Source: [Phialemoniopsis] sp. UDSM-2020 (taxonomy: Eukaryota; Ascomycota; Sordariomycetes; Thyridiales; Thyridiaceae). From it: a stretch of DNA of 64,000 bases. Below the pieces are notes generated by a model that saw only the letters and a list, made by a program, of their open reading frames with translations, was not told where the DNA came from and did no database searches. Shown piece by piece: positions 11,414 through 21,589 of the stretch. A program made the translations under genes and the position numbers. Numbering within the stretch: the stretch's first letter is position 1; each line of letters opens with the position of its first letter. The stretch covers positions 4,030,001-4,094,000 of the forward strand of contig JAEILZ010000006.1 of assembly GCA_018873225.1 (NCBI GenBank). Direction: 5' to 3'.

Positions 11414-13087
11414 TCAGGGCTTGCTAGTCTCTACCGCAGCGCCTGCAAGCTGGCTCTGAAGCCCTCGCTTGCCGACCTGCATGGCGTGCTGGAGCTCGCG
11501 CTCTTCCTCGCGCAGCGCGGCCTTGCCCATCTCTAGTCTACTCTGCTGCCTTCTCTTCTCCTCTGCCACCGCCCTCTCCCTCTCCCGCAACGCGTTCTCG
11601 CGTTTCCTACGCTCGTCCTTTGCCTTTTGCGCTGCCTCATCCTTGACTGCGGCTTGCAAGTCTTCAGGCGGCGGGGGAAGAGCTTGGATGTACGCCTCGA
11701 GCAGGGGAGTCCTGGTCTTGGCGTCAAGTGATATGAAGCGTATGTCGGTAGTGAGCTCAGCTGGTAGATTGTCCAAGTCTGTACCGTTGTTGAGCTTGGA
11801 CACTGGGATAGACTTCAATAACGCTGTGAGGTCGCCCTTGAGCGTCGACTGCGGCAGTTTGAGGCGGTTGATATGTTCGCGGTACCACTTCTCCCGGTCC
11901 TTGTCCGACAGGCCCGGATCCTTCATGGGCGCTTCTTTCTTGTATTTCCTCTTGAATTCAGGCCAGTAGAGTTTCGGAGTGGCTTTCTCCTGCAGGAAGG
12001 CCATGTATGGTATGCGCGGGTTCTTCTTTTCCTGCTTGGCCCTCTGCTGCTTGAGTAGTTTGATCTTTTCTCTAGACCACTCCTCCCAAACTTCCTTGCG
12101 GGCCTTCATAGTGGTTAGAACTGTATACCGCGGATCGTCAAAGACCTTGCCCTCCTCAATGAGCTTGTCCCAGGGACTGTAGGGGCTGATCTTGTAGTCG
12201 TCGAGCAGGTCTTTGAAGAGGTTCTGTGCATCTTCATCGGATATAGCTGGCTCCTCCCAGTCCCCTTCTTCGTAGCCTTGATCTGCGTCCATGGCGTAGT
12301 CCTCCCCCATCGCCTGGAGTTGAAACGCGATATCAGCCTCGCTGAACTCCACCGGCTGGTCATCCTCTGTAGGTTCTTCGGTCCTCTGGCGCTTCTGCGC
12401 GTGTCCGTCTTCGTCTTCGCCCTCTTCTCCTTCGTCGTCCGTCACTTCCACCTCCTCGTATTCGGAGCTGTCGTAGTCTGCATGACCATCTGCCTCTTCG
12501 TCCTCTTGGTTATCGGCTTGCTTATCATCCTCTGATTCCTTCTTCGTGTCTGCCGGTTTTTTGCCTTCTGCCTTTGCACGTATGCGCGCCTGATCCAGCT
12601 CGAGAATACCCGGCATGAGCTTCTCGGGAATGCGCCAGAAACTTGTGTTCTTGGTGGGGTTGTACGCAAACCGCCGCCCGCACTTGGTGTACACCAATAT
12701 CCACGGCTCGTGGCCGGGGATCTCGGCTTTCGAGACAGGCTTGTCTGTGGGTTGGGGCCGCGGCCGGCCGTCGTGGCCTCCCCGCCCCCCTCGCGCGCCG
12801 CCTCGTCCTCCGCGCTGGCCCTGGAATGGCTGCGGGTTGTACTGCGCCATGAAAGCGTTCGCGACGCGCGGGTCCGACAGGTTCACTTGGGGCGCCGGTT
12901 GCGACGCAGGGCCGAACCCCACGGCCGGAGCCTCCGGGGCGGCGCCCGGTCGCTTGTATGTCGACTCCTTCGTCTCGGCATGGTAGTAGTAGGTATGCCC
13001 GGAGGGCGCCTTGTGCTCTGTCCAGCCTGGCGGTAGCGGCGACGGGTTCGCCACGGCCGCCGAGGGCTTGTATGTTGACTTGAGCAT
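11414..13087 (-). CDS. WW and FF domain pre-mRNA splicing/transcription factor (Urn1/Dre4/TCERG1-like)
   Basis: This is an intronless gene of 557 residues with the ATG at 13087-13085. The open frame extends further upstream, but the WW domain starts a few residues after this Met, which fits relatives. A canonical WW domain (residues about 18-46, PPGWTEH..GHTYYYH..T..STYKRP) is followed by an Arg/Gly-rich linker and a second, divergent WW-like module (about 132-160, EPWILVYTKCGRRFAYNPTK). Then come a strongly acidic Asp/Glu region and an FF domain (about 285-340, with FKDLLDDYKISPYSPWDKL and DPRYTVL). The C-terminal third is highly charged and predicted coiled coil with many Arg/Glu. WW and FF domains in this order bind proline-rich and phosphorylated partners in spliceosomes or at elongating RNA polymerase II; yeast Urn1 and fission yeast Dre4 are the nearest family members I recognise. 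It is divergent from the PAP2 gene. Confidence 0.88.
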   Translation of the reverse strand: MLKSTYKPSAAVANPSPLPPGWTEHKAPSGHTYYYHAETKESTYKRPGAAPEAPAVGFGPASQPAPQVNLSDPRVANAFMAQYNPQPFQGQRGGRGGARGGRGGHDGRPRPQPTDKPVSKAEIPGHEPWILVYTKCGRRFAYNPTKNTSFWRIPEKLMPGILELDQARIRAKAEGKKPADTKKESEDDKQADNQEDEEADGHADYDSSEYEEVEVTDDEGEEGEDEDGHAQKRQRTEEPTEDDQPVEFSEADIAFQLQAMGEDYAMDADQGYEEGDWEEPAISDEDAQNLFKDLLDDYKISPYSPWDKLIEEGKVFDDPRYTVLTTMKARKEVWEEWSREKIKLLKQQRAKQEKKNPRIPYMAFLQEKATPKLYWPEFKRKYKKEAPMKDPGLSDKDREKWYREHINRLKLPQSTLKGDLTALLKSIPVSKLNNGTDLDNLPAELTTDIRFISLDAKTRTPLLEAYIQALPPPPEDLQAAVKDEAAQKAKDERRKRENALRERERAVAEEKRRQQSRLEMGKAALREEERELQHAMQVGKRGLQSQLAGAAVETSKP

Positions 13088-13450
13088 GGCGATTGCTGGT
13101 CCCAGGGGTGATGGGGCGCTGGAGATTTGCTGCCGTCGTGGCAATGTTGTTTTCACTTTTTTTCTGGTATCGAGAAAACGGCCTGGGAAAGAAGTCGAAG
13201 CTATCAAGCCGCCCAAGCTTGTGATTGGGTGGTCAATTTTAGTGGTCCGATGGCCAAGAATAGCCCGTTGCGACGCGCTAAACCCTCCAGCTGGAGCTCC
13301 AACCGACGTCCAGCTCGGTTGCCAAGCTTGACCTCGAGGCTGTCTCTTGCAGCTCACAGTATCGGGACGAACAACACGCGACCAGGTATTTGACGCACAC
13401 GAGCAATGTTCTGGAGCATCTTCAAGACCATTCGAAGGCGGTGACTATTC
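13088..13450. promoter_or_regulatory. Shared divergent promoter region (WW/FF gene and PAP2 gene)
   Basis: This 363 bp separates the oppositely directed starts at 13087 and 13451, so it must contain both 5' leaders and core promoters. An upstream ATG at 13408 opens a 12-codon reading frame that stops before the PAP2 start, so it is a possible uORF in the PAP2 leader. Confidence 0.5.
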
Positions 13451-14599
13451 ATGATGTCGCCCAACAGGTCAGGACCCGAGGTCCCTGGGTTTCTGGCCCC
13501 TCTTGCCAGGTTCTGGACGGTATGTTGTCCTCACTCTGGGTCAATGAACATGAGGGCTTGAATTTGGCTAAGAACGTAACAGGGAACTTATGCACCGGAC
13601 TATGTCGGCTTTGCTTTTCTCTTGACGATCTATATTCTGGTAAGCCATTCTTCGTACCAGTATTTGGCACGCTATGGTGCTAACCGTATACTCCCTACAT
13701 TAGATCCAGTTCTTCGTCGAACCGTTCCACCGCATGTTCTCGATCAATGACCTCAATATCTCGTTTCCCCACGCCGAGGTTGAGCGTGTCCCAGTTGGTC
13801 AGTACTATACGTGAAGCTACAATACATGTAATCCATACGCTAACGGCCTCCCCAAGCCATGAACTTTGTCTACGCCCTCTTCATCCCTCTCGGCCTCATC
13901 CTGCTGTACAACGTCGTCGCCCGCTCCCCGGCGCACGCCTACCACGTCTCGGTCCTCGGCCTCGCCATCGCCCTCGTCCTGACCTCCACCCTGACGGACA
14001 TCGTCAAGAACGCCGTCGGCCGGCCCCGCCCGGACCTCATCGCCCGCTGCAAGCCCGCGGCCGGCACCCCGGAGCACGCGCTCGTCACCTTCGAGGTGTG
14101 CACCGAGACCAACCACCACACGCTGCACGACGGCTGGCGCTCCTTCCCCTCGGGCCACTCGAGCTTCTCGTTCGCGGGGCTCGGCTACTTCGCCCTCTTC
14201 CTGGCGGGCCAGTTCAAGGTGTTTGTCCTGCGCGGCAGCGGCGGCGGAGGGGCGGGCGGCGACGCCAGCGGCAACCTGGAGAGGGTCGTGCACGCGCGCG
14301 GGGACCTGGGGCGGGCGATCCTGTGCCTCTCGCCGCTTGTCGGGGCCGCCATGATCGCCATCAGCCGGTGCCAGGACTACCGGCACGACGTGTACGATGT
14401 GTGTACCGGCGCTCTGCTGGGGTGGATCGTCGCGTATTGGAGCTACAGGAGATATTGGCCGCGCCTGAGCAGCAGCCACTGCGACGAGCCGTACCCGGGG
14501 CCCGAGCCCGTCTCCATGAGCAGGTACGGCAGGCTTCGGGATGAAGAGGAGGGGGCGCAGAATGTAGGCTACGAACTCGGCGAGATGAATGGGAGGTGA
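13451..14599 (+). CDS. PAP2-family lipid phosphate phosphatase (Dpp1/Lpp1-like)
   Basis: This is an integral membrane phosphatase of 320 residues predicted to dephosphorylate diacylglycerol pyrophosphate, phosphatidate or similar lipids at the vacuolar, Golgi or plasma membrane. Exons are 13451-13519, 13583-13639, 13704-13797 and 13857-14599; introns are 63, 64 and 59 nt. The three catalytic motifs of the family are intact: KX6RP (KNAVGRPRP), PSGH (FPSGHSSFSF) and SRX5HX3D (SRCQDYRHDVYD), with the catalytic His in the last and the transition-state His in PSGH. At least five hydrophobic helices are visible (IYILIQFFV near residue 40, FVYALFIPLGLILLY, VLGLAIALVL, YFALFLAG, AILCLSPLVGAAMIAI). 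Two ATGs lie in tandem (13451, 13454); either could start the protein. The cytosolic tail is acidic. Confidence 0.93.
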
Positions 14600-14895
14600 T
14601 CTTGTGCTGACATGACGGCAGGTGGCATAGGGATAGGATACGCCATCGATTTACCTTCGGACATATTGATGAATGTGATGATGCATTGGCATATGATCTG
14701 TAACGGCACCTGTACACGAATCTCTTGGATAGAGCGCATACTATGCATGTTGTTCTTGGTTTACCATGAATTGTTCTCTTTTGGGCTTATTAGCACATGG
14801 CGTTTGCCTTGTATTGGTACATTTGGTGTCCATAAAACACCAGAAGTCATCACTTGTATCGTCTAGCCATCCCGTCCCTCAAGATTGTGAATCCT

Positions 14896-15839
14896 CTACT
14901 TGTCCTCGGTGTTCTCGTCCTTGGCGAGGTCGTGCTCTTTCAGTAACGCCGTGATCTCGTCTGCGCTCCAGAGCCGGTGGTAGATCTTGCCCTCCTTGGT
15001 CTGTCCAACGGTCGCAAACTCAACTATGTGATTGTTAGTACCAAGTGACTTCAATTTTCATCATGCAGATGAACATACTCTTCTCGCTGCTCAGCTTCGT
15101 AGAGTCCATCGTCTTGCTCAGCACCTTGACAGCCATGCCGCACGCCTCCTGCAGTGTGCAGTCCTCCTTGTAGTCTTGCTTCAACAAGCTCTGCGCACTA
15201 GCATTGTTCGCACCGGCACTCGTCGCCTTCCAGCCACCGTAGTTGCCTGACGGGTTGCTGAGGTACAGCTGAAACTGCCGTTGGGGATCCCAGCCGGCGT
15301 AGATGAAGGACACGCCGAAAGGCCGCAGACCACCGTGCTGAGTGTAGCCCTGCTTCAGATCGCACAGTCTTCGGACAAGTTGCTCGCACGGGATGTCTTC
15401 ATTGTATGTGAGGAGGTACTTCTGAGCGGCTTGTCGGGCGTAGTTGATGAGGATGTTGGCATCTGCTGTCATGCCAGCGACGGCACAGATCATGTTGCTA
15501 TTTAGAAATTTGAGGTCAGCATTTGGGGTTCAGAAGACGACAGTTCTAGAAGCTCAATGGTGGCTTACTCGTTCAGGATGTAGAGCTTCTCTGCAGATGT
15601 GTCCTGCTCGAGGAGCTTGGAGGTGACCTTGCGCTCAGCGGCCAGGACGATTCCATCCTTGGCTAGTATGCCGATGGCCGTGCCTGCATGGGAGATAGCT
15701 TCCAGAGCATATTCGACCTGGTACAGACGTCCCTCGGGGGAGAAGATTGTTGTCTAGTGGCAATGTAAGCTTGATATGTCTGGATGGCATCAGAAGCTGA
15801 TTGTTTGGAGCTTACTCTGGAATCGTAGCGGCGAGACAT
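14896..15839 (-). CDS. PRE9: 20S proteasome subunit alpha-3 (Pre9/PSMA4)
   Basis: This is an outer-ring subunit of the 20S proteasome core, 251 residues. Exons are 15839-15816, 15753-15569, 15497-15079 and 15023-14896, with introns of 62, 71 and 55 nt. The N-terminus ([17 protein letters not shown], then [17 protein letters not shown]) is the diagnostic proteasome alpha signature and matches the alpha-3 type, as do TYNEDIP, the [22 protein letters not shown] block and the [10 protein letters not shown] block. The first coding exon is only 24 nt and codes for eight residues. The subunit is catalytically inactive and its N-terminus helps gate substrate entry. It is divergent from BYE1, sharing a 1.06 kb intergenic region. 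Confidence 0.97.
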
Positions 15840-16900
15840 GCTTCTGATTCGGGGTGATCGCTATCTAGAATTCCTTGGAGAGACCCTTCGGTAGCGATTC
15901 GATGAAGCGGTTTGTTCGGGGGAGGCGAGGGATGGGGTGATGCGGTGCGTGGACGAGTGACAGAAGGCTGAGATGGATCTTGTTCACAAGACGGCCAGCG
16001 GTGATGGAGCTCCAGGCAAGCGCAGCAACGCGTAGCTCCAAAAACGGTACCTCGAATGGGTTTGGGCTGGGCTGGATTACCTAAGGCAAGAACTGAGCGC
16101 ACGTTTGAGAATATTGGCCTTGGAACTCAGGCTAGTAGTTTGTGGAAAGATGTGCGTGCACTGGTTATGATTGGCCGGGATGGGCAGTCGGTCTCCACCT
16201 TACATAACCTCCAAGCTTTCCGGCCCTTCAAATTGCCTCTCCGCTTGCTTTCCTGACAAACTCATCCGGCATCTCCTCCTCCCACTTCCTCCCCTTCCCC
16301 CATCGCCACGACACGGTTTGACTCACCAACCGCACAACTCGACTCGTCAACTACGCCCTCAATCATCCGCGCTCGACACAAAAGCGCTGATAACAGCCTA
16401 CACTGCAGCTTCGCGATTGTTTGCGATCGCTCAAACACGCCTGACAAGGGCACGCGAGCTAAGCAAGCTTTGACCACCCAGAAGCTCTTTACGTCGCGTC
16501 GCAAATCATCCCCAGTTTGCGCGCCAAGTGACCACAACCTCACCACCCAGCTGCTAGGAGGATACTAGACTCTGTGAAAGAAAGAGGGGCTTCGGGGCAA
16601 TTGTTCCAACTGCTGAATAGCTTCGTGGCCTGTTGTCCTGTATTTGATACTCTCAGCTCTTTCTGACCTGGAGAACTGGACTTCCAATCATTTGACCTGC
16701 TTCCTTGATTCGTAAATCTTGCCTATGCTCGTATAAAACTGTCGCCGATTCTTTGCAAAGGGTTTCAAGAGAGTCAGTCACGTCACGCCCTGGCCACCGA
16801 GAGGCTTCTACAGTAGACCTTCCCATCACAATTAGCCTCCCTGGCGGGTCCGCCTCTAGAGGAAGCAGCCACCACCACCAACCCCAATCACGCCGACAAG
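15840..16900. promoter_or_regulatory. Shared divergent promoter region (PRE9 and BYE1)
   Basis: This 1,061 bp lies between two outward-facing start codons. The BYE1 side (about 16,250-16,900) is pyrimidine-rich with CTCC/CCTT tracts, as is common in fungal promoters and 5' leaders. I could not identify a specific operator such as a proteasome-associated control element with confidence. Confidence 0.5.
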
Positions 16901-19857
16901 ATGTCTGGTAAGTCCCCCCTTCAGCAACTCAGTCGCCTGTCAAGCGCGTCTTGCGCAACACTTTACTTGCCCCTTTCGCTCCAATGTGCCGAGCACGTCT
17001 GCGATAAAACCTGCAAAAGTAGCATATGAGAAGGAACTGACACGGAATGGCGCGAACAGAACCCGAACCTCGTCGATCGGTGCGCAGCACTAAGGGTCAG
17101 CACAAAGCCCTCGACCAACTCGAACAATCACTCGAACCGAAACGTCGAGGAAAGAAGGGCAAGAAGTCCGAGGAGAAGCAAGAAGAACCCGAGGAGGAGG
17201 TCATCCGCTGCGTCTGCGGCGCCACCGAACAAGATGAAGACTCGGGCGAGCCATGGATCGCCTGCGACACCTGCGGCGCGTGGCAGCACAACGTCTGCAT
17301 GGGCATGAGCCAGTACAGCGAGGATCTACCTAAGGAGTATTTCTGCGAGATCTGCAAGCCCGAGGACCACAAGGAGCTGCTCGAGGGCATGGCCAAGGGC
17401 GAGAAGCCCTGGGAGGCCCGACGCAAGGCATACGAGGAGGAGAAGAGCAGCGGCAAGAAGAAGAAGGGCGGCAGGAAAGCCAAGGGCAAAAGGCACAGTG
17501 ATCAAAAGGAGGAGACTCCTCAGGCCACACAAAAGCCCAAGAAGACCCCTCCACCAGAGATCAAGAAGGAAGCCAAGCCTGCTGCCGGGACGAAGCGCAA
17601 GTCCAGAGGACCATCCGAGGATCAGGATGTTAAGGTATGCAGTCCAACGAGCGGCCAACATGACGTCCTAACAATACTAACATTGCACAAGCAGGCAAAT
17701 CAGAAGCTGCGCAAGGTCTCTGAGACCTCTGCTGTCCCAGTGCCGGTCGCCTACGACCCTCCAAGCGATCTGCCCGACCGAATCACCGAGCTGCCAGATA
17801 CCCGCCAGGGTCCTGCAAAGCTTATTCAGAAGTCTATGGCACATGCCGTCGGCGTCGCTGAGAAGAAGACCAGCCTTGTGCCGAATGATGGAGTTTCGGT
17901 GGAGGCTAGAGCAGAGCGGTTCACCCTGCAGATTGAGAGGGCTGTCAGCGACTCTCATCCGAATCACAAGGAGTATGCAGCGCAAGTTAGAAGCCTCGCG
18001 TTCAACCTGAAGCAGAACCAGGACTTGTGTAATCGGTTACTGGCGAAGACATTGACTCCTCCCATGCTCGCGGTCATGACGAGCGATGACCTCGCTTCGA
18101 AAGAACTGCAGCGTGAGACAGCGGAGATGAGGGCCAGAGCCGAGAAGCAGAGCATCCTCATCACCGAGGACGGCCCACCGCGTGTGCGACGGACTCACAA
18201 GGGTGACGAGTTGGTTGAGACGGACGACACGGTAATGACCACTGAGGAGAAGCCCGCTGTCTCCCGGCGACAGGCGGCACGCGAGGCACAGGAAGCGGCC
18301 AAGGCTCGCGAGAAGGAGACCTCTGCCGCTGCCACCGAATCACCAGAGGCCCCCAGCCAAACAAAAGTAAAGGCATCGCCAAAGGATGGCCTCCACATCG
18401 ACACCCAAGCCTCGCCCAAGCACGACTTTGATATCAACAAAGTGTTTAAGAGCGTGCGGTCTCCGAGTGCAACCCAGACTCGCCGTCCGTCACAACCAGT
18501 GCCGCCTTCGGCAGGCGCAGTAGACGACCCAGATGTTGATCGACTGCTGGAGGACGACAGGGAGGAGTCCCCACCCTACTCTCCCACCGAAGAGTCCGAT
18601 CCTGACGTGGTCTGGAGGGGTAATCTGACCATGAATTCGATCGCCAATTTCCAAGCAACAGCTAAGCACGTTGGCGGTGTCAATCTGCAGAACTCGATCG
18701 GTCTGCCTTGGACGACACTATTTCCCAAACGACTCGTAGTCGCCGGTCGTATCGACGAGCAGAAGGCTACGGAGTATTTGTGCAGCTTGCGGTATAGTAC
18801 CCCGACAGATGTAGTTGTTGTGGCGCTGTCACCCGCCAGCGACTCAGCCAAGGCCGACTTTTACGCCCTGATCGAGTACTTTGTTTCCAAGAAGCGCTAT
18901 GGTGTCGTCGGCGAGAAGGGCATAGGCAATGTTCGGGATACTTACCTCGTGCCAGTCCTCCCCGGTCATGGAAACCACCCTGAGTTCATGATGAACCTGG
19001 AGGACAACTTCCTGCCACAGACCCGCAGCGAACCTACGCTGCTCGTTGTGTTCGTCTTCAGAAACGATCCCGCCGTCATGGAGAAGGTCCACGGGCCGAA
19101 CTGGGCCGGCCAGGCACAGACACCGGTGGCCAATACCCCCACGCCTGTTCCCGTACCCGCCGCCTTTGCTCAGCGCAACCCGTCCATCTCGGGTCCGGCC
19201 TTCTCCCCGACATCACCGCAGGGCGCCTTCCCTCCGAACCCCCAGGCTACGCCGACCCCCAGGGCGAGTCAGACTCCTACCCAGCCTGCCCCTGTCGCGC
19301 ACCCGCCACCTCCTCCCCAACCACCTGCTGCGGCTCCGGCTCCGGCTGCTACGGCTACCCCAGTGCCCCATCCGACTGCGGCCGCGGACGCCGCTCGCGA
19401 AAAGGCTCAGCGTGAGGGCGAGGCAACGGCAAGACAGATACTAGGCCAATGGTTTAACTGCCCTACAGCGGGTTTCCTGATGGGTCAGGCGCACCACATG
19501 CAGCCCAACCAGTGGACTCTGATCAGGGACATCTACGAACGGGAGCCGCGAGCCCGGGAGGATCTTCAGTACTTCAGCTCGCAAATAGAAAAGGCGGGCC
19601 AGAACCGGGCCGGGGCTCAGCAGCAGCAACAGCAGCAAAATGCACCTGCTCCTGCGAGGGCTCAGCCTCCTCCGCCTGCTCCCGCCGCACACCATCCTCC
19701 GGCGCCGCCACCGCAGCCGCCGGTGCAGAGCCAGAACAAGGCTACGGCCCAACAGAGTCACCCGCCCCCTGCGCCACCTAAGATCTCGCAGACGCCGGTG
19801 CCGATTCCCCAGATCCCTCCGATGGCTCGGCATCCGCCCCAGGCACCTAAGTCGTGA
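16901..19857 (+). CDS. BYE1: BYE1-type transcription regulator (PHD, TFIIS-central and SPOC domains)
   Basis: This nuclear protein of 914 residues is related to yeast Bye1, which binds RNA polymerase II through its TFIIS-like domain and H3K4me3 through its PHD finger. Exons are 16901-16907 (only 7 coding nt, ATG TCT G), 17060-17634 and 17695-19857. Intron 1 (152 nt) has GTAAGT, a CTGAC branch and AACAG; intron 2 (60 nt) has GTATGC, TACTAAC and GCAG. Intron 2 is in phase without a stop, so it reads through if missed. The PHD finger is at about residues 51-105 (CVCG, CDTCGAWQHNVC, CEIC zinc ligands). The TFIIS central domain is at about 265-360 (FTLQIERAVSD...EYAAQVRSLAFNLKQN...LASKEL), and the SPOC domain at about 500-655 (VVWRGNLTMNSIANF...). 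The tail is extremely Pro/Ala-rich with a short polyGln. It lacks the TFIIS zinc ribbon, as expected for Bye1. Confidence 0.93.
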
Positions 19858-21040
19858 GGCCTTGGAAGCTGCCCTGTGGTCTCTTCATTGCAGCGATGAA
19901 GACCGGACCCGTCCGTTTACAATGTTCATTTTCTGCTTCGTCTCGTTTGACAATATTGCTCTTTGTTTATACTTCTTTAGCAGGGAATGCCCCTCGACAG
20001 TACTTTTTGCACTTTTCAAGACCGGTGGTTGTGGAATGGCTGCCGCTTTGAGCAAGGACTTGAAAGCATCACCACCTCATGGGTCCTAATATTTCTGGCT
20101 CCTTTTGGCGTTTTATGGAAAAGGAAAAGGAGTGAATATCTCACATGGTGCTCAGTTCCTATTATTGGACGGCAGCGATGCGTTTGGGGGGAGGAGTGGC
20201 AGTATTGATGATATTGCTACGATGGGAGTTATGTGGATAGTTTCGAAATTCAACTTGGTATTCTTCCACTTCAGCTGGTAGCAGCATGCCATTCTTTGAC
20301 AATTTTCACCTTGCCTGTGACTTGATACTTGCAGATACCTAGGTATGTTCTGAGTCTGGAGTTGAGAGAAAGTGCTCAACATGGTTTTGCCGGGCCTCAG
20401 TGATGACGAAAATGTGCTCGGCATGATGAATACATCTATGAGGATATTTTCTCCTGACTCATTCCTTTCGCTTGCTTCTTTCAGTCTCACAATGATTCCA
20501 TCCCAAGTCGAGAATCTAGATATCCAATACTTGAGCATTTCCAGGCAAGTGGGTGACATATTAGTTGACGGTTTTCCTTCTCAACATACCTCGATTCATA
20601 ACTGATCACCAGGGGTTATGCCACTGCCTAAGCGCATATGGATCATTCAGTTTGTTAGTAATTCAGGTAGATATTGATTCAAGCCCGTCAACCTTTCTGA
20701 CATCCACTTGCCATTTTGGTCAGTTCCATCTTCCCTGCTAAAGCACGGCACTTGTTTCACCTTTAGCGGGCCGATCCCCGCACTGTCAGCACCTTAAGCG
20801 CCCTGAAGAACAAGCTCCCGAGAGCACTAACATCATCAAGGGGTCGTCCCAGATTTTGAACCGTTATCCATCCAACATCGAGAGACAACAGCACAACGTC
20901 GAAACGATTGACACCCGCTGACACGCATCGTGGACAGCGTACTTTGCAGCCATCTTCTCGACAGCTACACTTCTACACGCCATCCGCTCGAATATCTAGA
21001 ATAAGAGCAAACCGAACCAGGCTCGACAAGAAAACGCAAG
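19858..21040. other. Intergenic region between BYE1 and the CaaX microprotein gene
   Basis: This 1.18 kb holds the BYE1 3' UTR side and the leader and promoter of the small gene at 21041. The last 150 bases are CA-rich and look like a fungal 5' leader. No other gene was recognised. Confidence 0.5.
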
Positions 21041-21217
21041 ATGGCCTGCTCCTCGTCCCGCTCGTCCCTCGTCAACCAAAACGGCCCCGGCAGCGCGGCG
21101 GCCAGCACCATCGAGAGCATCATCAAGCCCGCCGAGGCGACGGGTGGCAAGACCAGATGCATCGAGTGCGACGGCTACGAGTGCTGCTGCATCCCCATCC
21201 CCTGCACCGTCATGTGA
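21041..21217 (+). CDS. 58-residue Cys-rich microprotein with C-terminal CaaX-like box (CTVM)
   Basis: A single-exon reading frame, ATG at 21041 and TGA at 21215-21217, encodes 58 residues. The start has a purine at -3 and G at +4 (CAAGATGG). The codons have the strong C/G-ending bias of the surrounding genes (for example GCC, CTC, AAC, ATC, AAG, GGC), which flanking DNA lacks. The N-terminal half is Ser/Ala-rich and polar. The C-terminal 20 residues hold all but one of the cysteines (CIECDGYECCCIPIPCTVM), with no long hydrophobic helix. The last four residues, C-T-V-M, fit the CaaX rule for farnesylation (Met preferred by farnesyltransferase), and the upstream CCC could be palmitoylated. That would give a small membrane-tethered protein. 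I do not recognise a named family. The ending recalls the CTVM motif of hybrid-type peptide pheromones described in Trichoderma, but there are no pheromone repeats or processing sites here. Confidence 0.7.
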   Translation: MACSSSRSSLVNQNGPGSAAASTIESIIKPAEATGGKTRCIECDGYECCCIPIPCTVM

Positions 21218-21589
21218 GACAGGCCCGACCGAACCCCGATCTTCAGGAGAGGCAGGAGGGTGGCGGTTGTCGGATCACTAGGAGACGGTCTTCGTTTGCG
21301 TTAAGCGGAAACAATGAAGAGGCGTGGACTAGGTGTAACTTGGTCACAATGGTAATGAGCAGGGCTGTTGCTGGACAATCGCTAGGATGATATCAACGCT
21401 TCTTTTCTTTTTGGAGGGCATGCAAAGCACGCACCATGTGTAGGCGCACTTGACTTGATTATCATACTTTTTTTCTTGTTAATCGACGCTTCTATTGATC
21501 TTGTCTAATCCGCTACACATGCTACAAATCAAAACGCTGACCTTGCAGATACTGCTGGTCCTTGAACTGTACTACGTCGCCGGTTTTTT
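21218..21589. other. 3' flank of the CaaX microprotein gene
   Basis: This 372 bp has no gene. It becomes T-rich from about 21,390 (TTTTTTTCTTG and similar tracts), consistent with the 3' UTR and polyadenylation region of the upstream small gene. Confidence 0.45.

Noticed and set aside
13817..14479. 220-codon open frame on the minus strand
   Set aside because: Antisense shadow of the PAP2 phosphatase, which has all three catalytic motifs on the plus strand.
21041..21217. Peptide pheromone precursor
   Set aside because: The CTVM end is suggestive, but there are no repeated pheromone units, no Kex2 sites and the protein is much longer than a-factor-type precursors.
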